Below, one piece after another: positions 7,671 through 15,860 of a stretch of 31,607 nucleotides of DNA. The DNA is taken from the NCBI GenBank assembly GCA_030639305.1, contig DAOWCY010000067.1, positions 1 to 31,607 on the forward strand, given 5' to 3'. Under the pieces are notes generated by a model that was not told where the DNA came from, did not search any database, and saw only the letters and a list, made by a program, of their open reading frames with translations. The translations under genes were made by a program, and so were the position numbers. How positions within the stretch are numbered: position 1 is the stretch's first letter; every line of letters begins with the position of its first letter. The stretch is from JAGLQA01 sp023135565. Lineage in GTDB: Bacteria; Acidobacteriota; Aminicenantia; UBA2199.

Positions 7671-8684
7671 ATGAGCTTTTCAAACCCAATGGCTTTTTAC
7701 CTGCTGCCCGTTTTGGCGCTGTTCGTTCTCGCCGCCATACACAACTACAAAAAAAAGAGACAAATCCTCACCTCTTTTATCTCCGAAAACGCCTATAAAA
7801 AACTGGGCGTCCGCAGCGGCCGCGAAATCGATTTTTTTAAAACCTTCCTGGTAACCGGCGCCATGACCTTTTTTATTTTTGCCCTAAGCGGCCCCCAATG
7901 GGGCGAGATATTCGAAGAAGTAGACGTCAAAGGCATCGAAGTGAGTTTTCTTTTAGACACCTCCAATTCCATGAGCGCCGAAGACCTGAAACCCAACCGC
8001 TTCGAGGTGGCCAAAATGTTGATCACCGGCATCGTAGACAACTTAAAAACCGATTATGTAAGTTTGATAAACTTTGCCGGTAAAGCCTATGTGCAGTGCC
8101 CCTTGACAGTAGATTACGGGGCCTTTAAAATGTTGACCGAAGCCTCTACCATCAGCCCCGCCGAAGAACAAGGCACCGATTTCGGCGAAGCCTTCACCGC
8201 GGCGCTGAAAACTTTCGAGGCGTCGAAAAGCGATAAAAGATTACTGCTGTTGATCACCGACGGCGAAGACCAGGAAGGCAGTTGGTTCAACTTAGTGGAA
8301 GAGTTGAAAAAACAGGAAATTTTCGTTTTTACCGTGGGCGTGGGAGCGCAGGACGGAGCGCCCATCCCGGTGAAAAACAAAGACGGCGAAATAACCGGCT
8401 GGAAAAAAGATAGACAGGGTAATATCGTAAAAACCAGGCTGGATGAAAACACCTTAATCCAGGTGGCCTCACACTGCGGCGGTCAATATTTTCGCCTCAC
8501 GGACGCAGCAGGCGTGGACAGCTTTTTGCACACTCTAAAAGCTTTCGAAAGAAAGACGCTGAAGCAAAAAGTAAAATTACAAAAAAAAGAGAGGTTTTAT
8601 TTTTTCCTTATCCCCGGTATAATACTGCTTATGCTGGAACTTATTTTAAGCGAGAGAAAATTAACATGGAGAAAAAAAGATTAA
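7671..8684 (+). CDS. batB: BatB-like von Willebrand factor A membrane protein
   Basis: A 337-aa membrane protein of the Bat (Bacteroides aerotolerance) group. Two N-terminal membrane helices (about 8-24 and 57-75), a VWA domain with an intact MIDAS (D96-T-S98-N-S100, the downstream GTDFGEA threonine and LITDGED aspartate), and a C-terminal membrane helix (about 310-328). The stretch GAPIPVKNKDGE followed by KKDRQGN is more typical of BatB than BatA. Bat proteins are associated with envelope or oxidative stress tolerance, and the metal site probably binds a partner protein. It is the first gene of batB-TPR-batD; the usual moxR, DUF58 and batA genes are absent from the window. There is no Shine-Dalgarno; the start lies at the predicted transcription start. 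Confidence 0.85.
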   Translation: MSFSNPMAFYLLPVLALFVLAAIHNYKKKRQILTSFISENAYKKLGVRSGREIDFFKTFLVTGAMTFFIFALSGPQWGEIFEEVDVKGIEVSFLLDTSNSMSAEDLKPNRFEVAKMLITGIVDNLKTDYVSLINFAGKAYVQCPLTVDYGAFKMLTEASTISPAEEQGTDFGEAFTAALKTFEASKSDKRLLLLITDGEDQEGSWFNLVEELKKQEIFVFTVGVGAQDGAPIPVKNKDGEITGWKKDRQGNIVKTRLDENTLIQVASHCGGQYFRLTDAAGVDSFLHTLKAFERKTLKQKVKLQKKERFYFFLIPGIILLMLELILSERKLTWRKKD

Positions 8685-9286
8685 CGATTTTTTTACTTGT
8701 GCCCTTTTTGCTTTTCTGGCACTGGTTTGAACCGGCTGCCAAAAAAAACCGTGCCGGCATCGAGGCCTTCGAAGCGAAAAAGTACGATGAGGCATTGAAG
8801 GAATTTCTTTCGGCAAAAGGCATCAAACCGGACCTGCCGGAACTAAAGAGCAATACGGCGGCTTCACTCTACAAACTGAAAAAATATAAAGAAGCTTTAG
8901 AAGAATTTTCCCAAATAGATCTGGAAAAAACCGATATCTCGAAAGCTGATTTTTTCTATAACTTAGGCAGCTCTTTTTTCCGTCTTAACCAGTTCGACAA
9001 GGCATTGGTAAATTATAAAAAAAGTTTGTTGGCTGATTCGGACGATATCGAAGCTAAGAAGAATTTTGAAATCACCCTGCAAAAGATTCAAAAGCAGAAG
9101 AAAAAACAACAGGACAAGAACCAGGATAAAGATAATAAAGATAAAAAGAAAGAGAAACAGGACCAACAACAGCAGAAACAGAAAAAGCACAAAAATTTAC
9201 TGCAATATTTAAACCAGAAAGAGAAAAAACAGATGAAAGATAAAAAACGCAAAATCGGCGTTGCCCGGAAAGAAAAAGACTGGTAA
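8666..9286 (+). CDS. BatC-like TPR membrane protein
   Basis: 206 aa, overlapping the 3' end of the VWA gene by 19 bp (different frame), which implies translational coupling. An N-terminal hydrophobic segment (residues 5-20, LTIFLLVPFLLFWHWF) is a membrane anchor or uncleaved signal. Three or so TPRs follow (about 28-135; YKLKKYKEALEEF, FRLNQFDKALVNYKKSL). The last 70 residues are an extreme Lys/Gln/Asp-rich low-complexity tail. This is the architecture of BatC and of TPR-fused BatB in other phyla, where TPRs mediate assembly of the Bat complex. The charged tail would face the periplasm if the anchor is N-in. Confidence 0.75.
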   Translation: MEKKRLTIFLLVPFLLFWHWFEPAAKKNRAGIEAFEAKKYDEALKEFLSAKGIKPDLPELKSNTAASLYKLKKYKEALEEFSQIDLEKTDISKADFFYNLGSSFFRLNQFDKALVNYKKSLLADSDDIEAKKNFEITLQKIQKQKKKQQDKNQDKDNKDKKKEKQDQQQQKQKKHKNLLQYLNQKEKKQMKDKKRKIGVARKEKDW

Positions 9287-9294
9287 AAGAAAAG

Positions 9295-11073
9295 ATGAAA
9301 GTAAACGGAAATCCTGTTAAGAATGTATTTTTTATATTTGTATCGGTGGTGTTATGTTCCTGTTATTTTCCCGGCGATTTGTTCGCAGCCGATGTACAGG
9401 TCAGCGCCGCTGTGAATGCCGAAAAAATCGGCATAGAAGATGTACTGATCTATACGCTTTCTTTTAAAGGAATCGGCAATCCCCCGCAGCCCCGGCTGGC
9501 TAATTTATCTACTTTCCGGGTTGCGCAGACCTCGCGCAGTTTCCGCACGAATATTATCAACGGCAGCTATTCCCAGACCGTGGAATTTATCTACTACTTA
9601 CAGCCCTTTCAAACCGGCGCCCTGAACATCCCGGCCTATTCCTACACCCATGAAGGCAAAGAATATAAAACCGCCTCTTTTACCATACATGTAGTGAAAG
9701 GCAGCGTAGGCACCGCCGCGCCGCGGAGAAGGTCGGTTTTCGACGGCGACGATTTCTTCTCCAGGAGGCAGCGGCCCCGCACCCGGCAGATCGATGTGCA
9801 ATTGCGCGTCTCTGTTTCCAAAAGAGACGTGGTCAAAGGGGAGCAGATCATGTACCGGATACTGCTCTACACAAACAACAATATCCGCAGTTTTACGCCG
9901 CTGTCGCAGAGATCCTTTCCCGGTTTCTGGCAGGAGTGGTATCCTGATCCCAAGGTTTTCCGGCCCGAAACCGGTAACTTAGCCGGGAAACGGTATTCGA
10001 TTTTCGAAATCGGCAAAGCTGCTCTTTTTCCCACGAAAAGCGGCGTCCTGACTATCTCTGCCGTGAAGTTCGAGTTGGTAATGCAGGAAGACACTTTTTC
10101 GCTTTTTTCCGATGTAAAGCGTATTAACCGTTCCACCCCGGCAGTAAAGATCAATGTGGCCGAGCTTCCAGCCGCGGCTGAGGGTCTGCCGGTAGGTGAT
10201 TTTGATTTTGAAGTGCGGGAAAATAAAAAAGAGATCGATGTCAACGATATATTAACCCTTAAATTAAGAGTCAGCGGTAAAGGTAATATAAAGACCCTGG
10301 AAGTGCCGGTTTATGAAAACAGCAGTTATTTTAAAGCCTACCCGGCAAAAGTGTCCCGGGACAGTAATTTTAATGGGGGCTATTTATCGGGAGCAGTCGA
10401 GGCTGAAGTGCCCGTGGCTTTTAAGGAAACCGGGTTGATCTCTTTCCCGCCCTTAGAATTCAGGTATTACGATCCTGCTGTGGCCAGGGTGGTTACTGTC
10501 AACAGCAAACCTTTTGCCGTCAATGTTACCGGCAGTAAAGAGAACCGGGAGAGCGCCGCTACTATTCCTAAGACCGAGATAGTAAAAAAGGGTGAGGATA
10601 TTGATTTCATCAAGACCGGGGATATTTACGACCAGCGGGATAATTTTTACAAAACCGGGTTTTTTAAGCTGCTTGCGGTTTTATTTTTCCTGTTGAACCT
10701 GTTATTTGTTTTAAAGATCGTGATTTTCGACCGGTTGATTTCCCAGAGTTCGCTCTTAAAAAAGAAAAAACTGCTCAATAAGACCATCAACGATTTAAGA
10801 AGCATTCGCGAGTATGGCGGCATATTCCCTATCCTCGAGAACTATTTGAAAGAGAAAGGCGGGCTTGGCCGTTCGGAGATCAACAATTACAGTATCGAAG
10901 GGCTTTTTGAAAAACATGGCGTCAGCGGGAATGATATTAAGAATTTTGTCAGGATAAAAGCGGAGTCGGAATCGGTGCGTTTTTCGCCGCAGCAGAAGCC
11001 TGCCAAGGAGATGCGCCGTGATCTCAGGCTGTTGATAGAGATTTTGAAACGAATCGACAACAAGATAAAGTAA
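9295..11073 (+). CDS. batD: BatD (oxygen-tolerance) family protein
   Basis: 592 aa, eight bases after the TPR gene. A signal peptide (about 1-31, ending FPGDLFAAD, with a Cys pair at the hydrophobic end), a large periplasmic region of repeated beta-sandwich BatD domains starting VQVSAAVNAEKIGIEDVLIY, one membrane helix at about 458-478 (LLAVLFFLLNLLFVLKIVIF), and a cytoplasmic helical tail of about 110 residues. BatD proteins are long periplasmic partners of BatA/B. The fold, the length, the N-out/C-in topology and the position as last gene all fit. The ribosome-binding site is weak (GAAAAG), so translation is probably coupled to the upstream gene. A truncated repeat follows the stop. Confidence 0.85.
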   Translation: MKVNGNPVKNVFFIFVSVVLCSCYFPGDLFAADVQVSAAVNAEKIGIEDVLIYTLSFKGIGNPPQPRLANLSTFRVAQTSRSFRTNIINGSYSQTVEFIYYLQPFQTGALNIPAYSYTHEGKEYKTASFTIHVVKGSVGTAAPRRRSVFDGDDFFSRRQRPRTRQIDVQLRVSVSKRDVVKGEQIMYRILLYTNNNIRSFTPLSQRSFPGFWQEWYPDPKVFRPETGNLAGKRYSIFEIGKAALFPTKSGVLTISAVKFELVMQEDTFSLFSDVKRINRSTPAVKINVAELPAAAEGLPVGDFDFEVRENKKEIDVNDILTLKLRVSGKGNIKTLEVPVYENSSYFKAYPAKVSRDSNFNGGYLSGAVEAEVPVAFKETGLISFPPLEFRYYDPAVARVVTVNSKPFAVNVTGSKENRESAATIPKTEIVKKGEDIDFIKTGDIYDQRDNFYKTGFFKLLAVLFFLLNLLFVLKIVIFDRLISQSSLLKKKKLLNKTINDLRSIREYGGIFPILENYLKEKGGLGRSEINNYSIEGLFEKHGVSGNDIKNFVRIKAESESVRFSPQQKPAKEMRRDLRLLIEILKRIDNKIK

Positions 11074-11086
11074 GACATCCGGGAGG

Positions 11087-11271
11087 GCAGCGTGTGAGCG
11101 CCTTTGATTTTAAATTATCAAAAGTTTTGATTAAACTTTTTTAAAAGTTTAGCCCCCGGCAGGGCCGCCGGAGGCCCCGTGCGCACGGGGAGGCGATAAG
11201 CCGCTTCGCGGCAGGAGCCAACGGGGGACGTTTCGCATGGAGAGAATCGTATCGCTCATCAAAAGTTTTTG
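11087..11271 (+). repeat. Dispersed multi-hairpin repeat, composite copy C
   Basis: A 5'-truncated unit (linker, AT-rich hairpin, CCGGC/GCCGG hairpin ending GCCGCCGGAGGC) is followed at once by a second unit. The second starts with the perfect palindrome CCCCGTGCGCACGGGG (11175-11190) and GCCGC-TTC-GCGGC, and continues into a different tail (subtype II: GGAGAGAATCGTATCGCTCA then CAAAAG). It lies 3' of batD in sense orientation. Confidence 0.8.
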
Positions 11272-11278
11272 CCCGTAG

Positions 11279-11307
11279 TTGAAAAATCCAACGATATGAG
11301 GTATTAT
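11279..11307 (+). promoter_or_regulatory. Predicted promoter of the kinase-FGE gene
   Basis: TTGAAA (11279-11284), a 17-bp spacer, TATTAT (11302-11307). It directly follows repeat copy C. The transcription start is expected about 6 nt before the ATG at 11320, so the leader is nearly absent. Confidence 0.6.
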
Positions 11308-11319
11308 TAAACCGGGATT

Positions 11320-14055
11320 ATGATAGCAGGAAGACAGGACAACAATAGTGTGTTAGAAGCAGTACTGCAAAGGTTGGGGGATAAGTACGAATTTATAAAA
11401 CCCCTGGGCCAGGGGGGATTTTCGAAAGTCTATTTGCTGCGTCATAAGCACCTGGATGAAGAACATGCTTTAAAGATAATGGATTTCGATAATATTTCGC
11501 GCAGACTGGAAGAAGGAAATCCTACAGGTAGAGATAAAGAATTCATCAATGTACGAAAACGGTTTATAAATGAGGCGAAATTATACCAGAAAATCAATCA
11601 TCCCAATATTGCCAGGATATACGACATAGATATGATAAAGGAAGAGAGTACGGATGTTGAAATTCCTTTTATCGTCATGCAATGTGTGAAAGGTGAAAAC
11701 CTGGGAGAGGTCATAAAAAAAAGGTCTCCCATGGGAATAAAAGAAACTATCGCTATTTGCGAAGATATTCTGGACGCTCTCGATGTCATTCATAAAAACG
11801 GCATTGTGCACCGGGATGTAAAACCCTCTAACATCATTATCGAAAAAAGCGGAAAGGCTGTTTTGATCGATTTTGGACTGGCAAAAGACATGTATGCGGA
11901 TACCCGATTGACTTCGACGGAGATGGTAATGGGTACTCCTTTATATATGTCGCCGGAGCAGTTTAAAGATATCCGCGGCGCGGACCCCCCGGCGGATATT
12001 TATGCTTTTGGAGTGATATTGTATGAGATGTTGACCGGTACCCCGCCTTACAGCGGGACAAATTTTGAAATAATGTACGGCCATTTAGAGGGCAGCATTC
12101 CTGATGCCAGTAGGAATATCCCAGGTTTACCTATCGAGATGGATGACCTGATTAAAAAGGCCATGGCTAAAAATGCGGAGGATAGGTACGGCAAAGTAGA
12201 ATATTACAAAAGTGAACTAAGAAGTATTTCTGAGAAGATAAAAAAGCAAGAGGAGACAAGAAATAAAAAATCTAACCCGGGAGTAGACGTAGTTAGAGGC
12301 GAAACCGTTGTTTCTCGTCCATCTAAGAAGCCTCCCCGAAAAACAAACAAAACCTGGAGAATTATTTTTGCCGTCATTCTTGCTGCTGCCGCCTCGATCT
12401 TTTTGGTTATCGACCCCATCGATATTTGGAAAGGGAGCCGTGCCGGTCAGGATTCCACCACTAAAGTGCAAAACGATGACAGTGCGCAGGAATCGGCACA
12501 ACCCCAAAAAACGCCTCAGCCAAGGGTAACTGAAATGGCTTCATTGAAAAATGGCAGTGCGTCGGAATCGACACAACCCCAAGAAACGCCTCAACTGTTG
12601 GAAACTAAAACTTCTCCCTATCGAGAATATATCAAATCTGCGACAGAATTGATCGAGGCGAACAATTATGATAAAGCCACCGAATTTTTAGATGAGGCAA
12701 AAAAGATAGATGATAATGCTGAAGTGAGAGCCCTTTTTGAAAAGATTGCCGAAAAAAAACGGGAGATCATGAGTAATGATTATAAGAGACTCAATGAATT
12801 TTTAAAAGGAGATGCGGATAAAAATAAAAAAATAGGGGAGTGTCGCAATTTTCTATCCAGCCATAAGAATACCCCCCAAAGCACACATACAAAAGAGATG
12901 GTTTCCGATACCAATAAGTTTATCACCCAATTGGAAAAGGAAATAAAAGCCGACAAGCAGTACTTGGGATATATAGATTCTGTGAAGAGACATATAAAAA
13001 ACGGTGATTTGAAAAAAGCGCATTACTCTTTAAATAGCGCAAGAAAAATAAAGGAAACGAATGAGGTAAAATATCTCCTGGCGGAAATAGAAAAAAAGCA
13101 AATAGGAAATATGAAAGCAGATTTTGAGAAAATAAGGGAATTTATGAAAGGAGGGGGGGATACGAATGTTAAGATCATGGAATGGCGTGATTTTTTGAAT
13201 AAGCATAGAGATATCCCCCAAAATAACGAAACCGACTTGATGAAATCCGAAGCTGACAAATTTATTTTCCAATTGAATAACTTTAAGATGACCGATCCTT
13301 CCTCAAAAAAGATTAAAGATAAGGCAAAAAAGATATACAAAAATGATAAAGGCTTTTGGGAGGCGGATTTCGGGGACGGCATTATAATGATTTATATCCC
13401 AGCCGGTGAATTCACTATGGGGGCGAATGATGGCGATGATGATGAGAAGCCTCCGCATAAAGTTTACTTAGATGGCTACTGGATCGGCAAGTATGAGGTG
13501 ACTTTTGCGTTGTATGATACATATTGTGAAGAAACCGGAACAAAGAAGCCGGATGCTGAAGGTTGGGGTAGGGGGCAGCGCCCGGTGATAAATGTGTCCT
13601 GGCATGATGCCTCTGCTTATTGCGGGTGGTTAAGTAGGGAAACCGGGTTAAGTTTTAAACTGCCCACGGAGGCCCAATGGGAAAAGGCGGCTCGGGGTGC
13701 CGATAAACGGCGTTATCCCTGGGGGAATGATTTTGATAAAAGTAAGTGCAATTCTGATGAATCCAGTTTGAATCGAACGATACCGGTGGGCAGTTTTCCT
13801 GATGGAGCTTCACCCTATGGCTGCTTTGATATGGCCGGTAATGTGTGGGAGTGGTGTTCGGATTTCTTTGATGATAAATATTATCAAAAAAGTCCAAGCA
13901 AAAACCCGCAAGGGCCGGATAGTGGCCCGGGCCGCGTCCGACGCGGCGGCTCCTGGGGCTACCGCACCGATGGCTGCCGGGCGTCCTATCGCGCCCGCGG
14001 CGACCCGGCGTACTGCGGCAGCCTCGCTGGCTTTCGCCTGGCCCTTTCTTTATAG
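11320..14055 (+). CDS. Ser/Thr kinase fused to a formylglycine-enzyme-type (C-lectin-like) domain
   Basis: 911 aa. Kinase domain (about 22-300): GQGGFSKV (30-37), K52, HRDVKPSN (164-171), DFG (184-186), GTPLYMSPEQ. Membrane helix at about 347-364. Extracytoplasmic part: a Ser/Gln/Pro-rich linker with a 25-residue tandem duplication (about 388-435), two related helical modules of about 105 residues (about 440-650), and a FGE-sulfatase/SUMF1 domain (about 687-911; GEFTMGA, LPTEAQWEKAARG, AGNVWEWCSDF, RRGGSW, GFRLAL). The first cysteine of the human FGE catalytic pair is replaced (GGSWGY instead of GGSYMC), so the domain is probably a binding module rather than an oxidase. The last 40 codons differ sharply in composition from the rest and look like a DGR variable region. 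The likely role is a surface receptor with a diversified ligand-binding face signalling through the kinase. Confidence 0.9.
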   Translation: MIAGRQDNNSVLEAVLQRLGDKYEFIKPLGQGGFSKVYLLRHKHLDEEHALKIMDFDNISRRLEEGNPTGRDKEFINVRKRFINEAKLYQKINHPNIARIYDIDMIKEESTDVEIPFIVMQCVKGENLGEVIKKRSPMGIKETIAICEDILDALDVIHKNGIVHRDVKPSNIIIEKSGKAVLIDFGLAKDMYADTRLTSTEMVMGTPLYMSPEQFKDIRGADPPADIYAFGVILYEMLTGTPPYSGTNFEIMYGHLEGSIPDASRNIPGLPIEMDDLIKKAMAKNAEDRYGKVEYYKSELRSISEKIKKQEETRNKKSNPGVDVVRGETVVSRPSKKPPRKTNKTWRIIFAVILAAAASIFLVIDPIDIWKGSRAGQDSTTKVQNDDSAQESAQPQKTPQPRVTEMASLKNGSASESTQPQETPQLLETKTSPYREYIKSATELIEANNYDKATEFLDEAKKIDDNAEVRALFEKIAEKKREIMSNDYKRLNEFLKGDADKNKKIGECRNFLSSHKNTPQSTHTKEMVSDTNKFITQLEKEIKADKQYLGYIDSVKRHIKNGDLKKAHYSLNSARKIKETNEVKYLLAEIEKKQIGNMKADFEKIREFMKGGGDTNVKIMEWRDFLNKHRDIPQNNETDLMKSEADKFIFQLNNFKMTDPSSKKIKDKAKKIYKNDKGFWEADFGDGIIMIYIPAGEFTMGANDGDDDEKPPHKVYLDGYWIGKYEVTFALYDTYCEETGTKKPDAEGWGRGQRPVINVSWHDASAYCGWLSRETGLSFKLPTEAQWEKAARGADKRRYPWGNDFDKSKCNSDESSLNRTIPVGSFPDGASPYGCFDMAGNVWEWCSDFFDDKYYQKSPSKNPQGPDSGPGRVRRGGSWGYRTDGCRASYRARGDPAYCGSLAGFRLALSL
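12481..12618 (+). repeat. 75-bp tandem duplication inside the kinase linker
   Basis: Two copies start at 12481 and 12556, best conserved over the first ~43 bases (AGTGCG..GGAATCG..ACAACCCCAA), decaying after that. Each encodes a Ser-Ala-Glu-Ser/Gln-Pro-Gln-rich 25-residue unit in the membrane-proximal linker. Confidence 0.7.
13934..14052 (+). other. Candidate DGR variable region (VR) at the 3' end of the kinase-FGE gene
   Basis: This stretch encodes residues 872-910 (RVRRGGSW through GFRLALS). By hand count, 13931-14040 contains 8 A in 110 bases and 77% G+C, whereas the 120 bases at 13801-13920 contain 33 A. The framework residues (RGGSW, CRAS, DP, GFRLA) match the C-terminus of DGR-diversified FGE-type proteins. 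At the positions that are Asn codons (AAC/AAT) in typical templates (residues 880-885, 890, 892-894 and 898-903), all 16 codons end in C or T (13 C, 3 T) while their first two bases vary freely. That is the expected outcome of adenine-specific mutagenesis of AAY codons. The GC-rich end near GGCTTTCGCCTGGCC could be the homing (IMH) part. No reverse transcriptase, accessory gene or template copy lies in the window, so activity would need a template elsewhere. Confidence 0.6.
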
Positions 14056-14179
14056 GTTACCCCTTTCCCCCGCGCCGGGAATTTCAAAAGGAGTGCCATT
14101 CTACAAACCCGGCGGTATTATTTTGCCCTGTCCTCTAAAATCAAGTGTGATGAAAAATTTCAAAAGAATGAACCGGTTG

Positions 14180-14208
14180 TTGACATTAAGTTGATGTAAT
14201 ATTATACT
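14180..14208 (+). promoter_or_regulatory. Strong sigma70 promoter for the 64-aa gene
   Basis: TTGACA (14180-14185), a 17-bp spacer, TATACT (14203-14208). It is followed by AAGGAG (14216-14221) six bases before the ATG at 14228. Confidence 0.65.
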
Positions 14209-14227
14209 AATAGGTAAGGAGTTTAAA

Positions 14228-14422
14228 ATGGAGACATTGAGCGTATCGACCGACCAACTAAGAACAATCATAAGAGAAGAAATGTCGGACATAATAAAAA
14301 AAGAATTCATGAAGTTGAGACTGATGTTGATACCGGAGATTTCACCCGCGGAACAAAGGGAAATAGAAGAACTATATGGTGAACCGACTTTCGACGAAGG
14401 AGAGGGGTTGGGGGCAGGCTAA
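14228..14422 (+). CDS. Small helical protein, antitoxin-like (64 aa)
   Basis: A consensus promoter, an AAGGAG ribosome-binding site at ideal spacing and a complete frame make this a credible gene. The protein starts METLSVSTDQLRTIIREEM, is mostly amphipathic helix to about residue 40, and ends in an acidic disordered tail (SPAEQREIEELYGEPTFDE then Glu/Gly-rich). Small proteins of this shape (N-terminal Thr-rich strand, REE helix, EIEELYGEP-like tail) resemble antitoxins encoded before RelE/ParE-type toxins. That is a resemblance only, not a domain hit. No toxin follows: the next gene is the convergent DUF4143 ATPase, 20 bp away. It may be an orphan antitoxin. Confidence 0.6.
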   Translation: METLSVSTDQLRTIIREEMSDIIKKEFMKLRLMLIPEISPAEQREIEELYGEPTFDEGEGLGAG

Positions 14423-14442
14423 TTTCTTCTCATATACTGGAA

Positions 14443-15768
14443 TTATAGGCAGTTCTGAATCAGCCGGGGGATTTTTTTTACAGCATAAAAAGGAATGGAG
14501 ATTACCGGCGGTGTAGTATTAAAAAACTGTTGTGATATTCTTATCCCTACCGGGGCCGGGTATTTTTCGAGGAATAAATGCATACTGCGTAAAGTGCCGG
14601 TTTTTCCTGATTTCACTTCTACCGGCACGGCATAAGAATTCCAGGGGACAAGATAGTCTACTTCCGCGTTACTGTTGCGTGCTTCACGGGCCCAGTAATA
14701 TAGGCGGTTCTCTTGGAAGGGGTCCCGGTAGGCAAGTAGTTCCTGGGCGGCAAACTGTTCGGCCAGGGCGCCGGCATTGATTTTCATAAAATCGCCGCTA
14801 AAGAGCATCTCTCTATCTAACCCGCACATATTCTGCATGAGTCCAATATCTAAAAAAGTAGTTTTAAAATGCCGTTCATCGGAATTTGCTTCGAGAGGAA
14901 GTCCACTGCCGCCTGTTTTCTTTACTCTATGTAGGACTCCCGCCTTTTCCAGGAGTTCGAGAGCATTTTTCAATTCCCTTGAGGGAATCGTATTGTCAAC
15001 ATGGGAGTATTTGAACTTTTTACCTACCAATTTAGGCACGGCATAAAATATTTTTTCCATATATTTGTGTTTAACTTTGGCGGCATATTTTCCAAAATCG
15101 TCGCGGTACGTTTGGATAATTATCTTTTGAATTTGTTGACATTTTGTTAGGTCGCCGCTGGCTGTATACTCTTCAACTACGGCAGGCATACCTCCCAAAA
15201 TAGCATATTTTTTGGTCAAGGCAAGAAGGTGTTCATGGATTACCGGCTGCGGCAGGTTGTCAAGGTCGATATTTTCGACAACTTGTCGTGATTTATTTTC
15301 TCCCAGGGCATCGAGAAATTCTAAAAAAGAAAGGGGCTTCATATAAAGATACTGCACCCTGCCCACGGGCATCCTGGATTTTTCTTGCGAAAGGGAAAAT
15401 TCCAATAACGACCCGGCGGCGATGACATGAAGTTCCGGCATTTGTTCATAAAAATATCTCAGGGCTGTTATGGCTCTGGGGCATTCCTGGATTTCGTCTA
15501 AGAATAAGAGGGTTTTGCCGGGAGTTATTTTTTTTTTTGAAAGAATAGAGATCGTTTCTATTATCGCCCCGGGTTTCAGGGAGGTGAAACAGTCTTTGTA
15601 TTCCGGTTCCAACTCGAAATTGATAGTAATGAGATTATCGAACTCTTTATTCCCGAATTCGTTAACGGTATAAGATTTACCTACCTGCCTGGCTCCCCGC
15701 ACCAGTAGGGGCCGTCTTTGCCTGTCGGTTTTCCAATTCTTTAATATTTCTTCGATATGGCGTTTCAT
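14443..15768 (-). CDS. AAA ATPase with DUF4143 C-terminal domain
   Basis: A 441-aa member of the AAA_14/DUF4143 group. Walker A GARQVGKS (25-32), Walker B TLLFLDEIQE (about 86-95), a winged-helix-like middle (LLALTKKYAILGGMPAVVEEY), and a C-terminal PD-(D/E)XK-like motif AEVDYLVP followed by VPVEVKSGKTG. These ATPases are scattered mobile-genome genes of unresolved role, often linked to TA or defence islands. The start is fixed by AGGAGGTG, 5-6 bases before the ATG. The promoter (15800-15828) is embedded in an array of three TGTAYAAAATACA-type dyads at 33-bp spacing, suggesting tight repression. Neighbours are the PIN/Phd pair upstream and a convergent 64-aa gene. Confidence 0.9.
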   Translation of the reverse strand: MKRHIEEILKNWKTDRQRRPLLVRGARQVGKSYTVNEFGNKEFDNLITINFELEPEYKDCFTSLKPGAIIETISILSKKKITPGKTLLFLDEIQECPRAITALRYFYEQMPELHVIAAGSLLEFSLSQEKSRMPVGRVQYLYMKPLSFLEFLDALGENKSRQVVENIDLDNLPQPVIHEHLLALTKKYAILGGMPAVVEEYTASGDLTKCQQIQKIIIQTYRDDFGKYAAKVKHKYMEKIFYAVPKLVGKKFKYSHVDNTIPSRELKNALELLEKAGVLHRVKKTGGSGLPLEANSDERHFKTTFLDIGLMQNMCGLDREMLFSGDFMKINAGALAEQFAAQELLAYRDPFQENRLYYWAREARNSNAEVDYLVPWNSYAVPVEVKSGKTGTLRSMHLFLEKYPAPVGIRISQQFFNTTPPVISIPFYAVKKIPRLIQNCL

Positions 15769-15781
15769 ATTTCACCTCCTA

Positions 15782-15860
15782 TGTATAAAATACAATGCAA
15801 TTATATACAAAAAGTGTACAAAATACAAGGGTATTTCATACAAAAGGTGTCTAAAATACA
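15782..15860. repeat. Operator-like array 1: three 13-bp dyads, 33-bp period
   Basis: Dyads TGTATAAAATACA (15782-15794), TGTACAAAATACA (15815-15827) and TGTCTAAAATACA (15848-15860) start exactly 33 bp apart. The sequence between them is also related, so each unit is a 33-bp tandem repeat. Dyads 1 and 2 overlap or flank the -10/-35 boxes of the DUF4143 gene, so protein binding there would block transcription. A second array of the same design lies at 16891-16969. Confidence 0.75.
15800..15828 (-). promoter_or_regulatory. Promoter of the DUF4143 ATPase gene
   Basis: Minus strand: TTGTAT (15828-15823), a 17-bp spacer, TATAAT (15805-15800). The -35 lies within the second dyad of the array, and the first dyad falls just downstream of the -10. 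Confidence 0.65.

Noticed and set aside
13381..14055. Active formylglycine-generating enzyme
   Set aside because: One cysteine of the catalytic pair is missing and no sulfatase gene is nearby; fusion to a receptor kinase points to a binding domain.
13802..14194. 130-aa frame overlapping the kinase-FGE 3' end
   Set aside because: It is an Ala/Pro-rich artefact of the GC-rich variable region read in another frame.
11320..14442. Complete DGR cassette
   Set aside because: Only a VR-like segment is present. No reverse transcriptase or second copy of the segment was found on either strand within the window.
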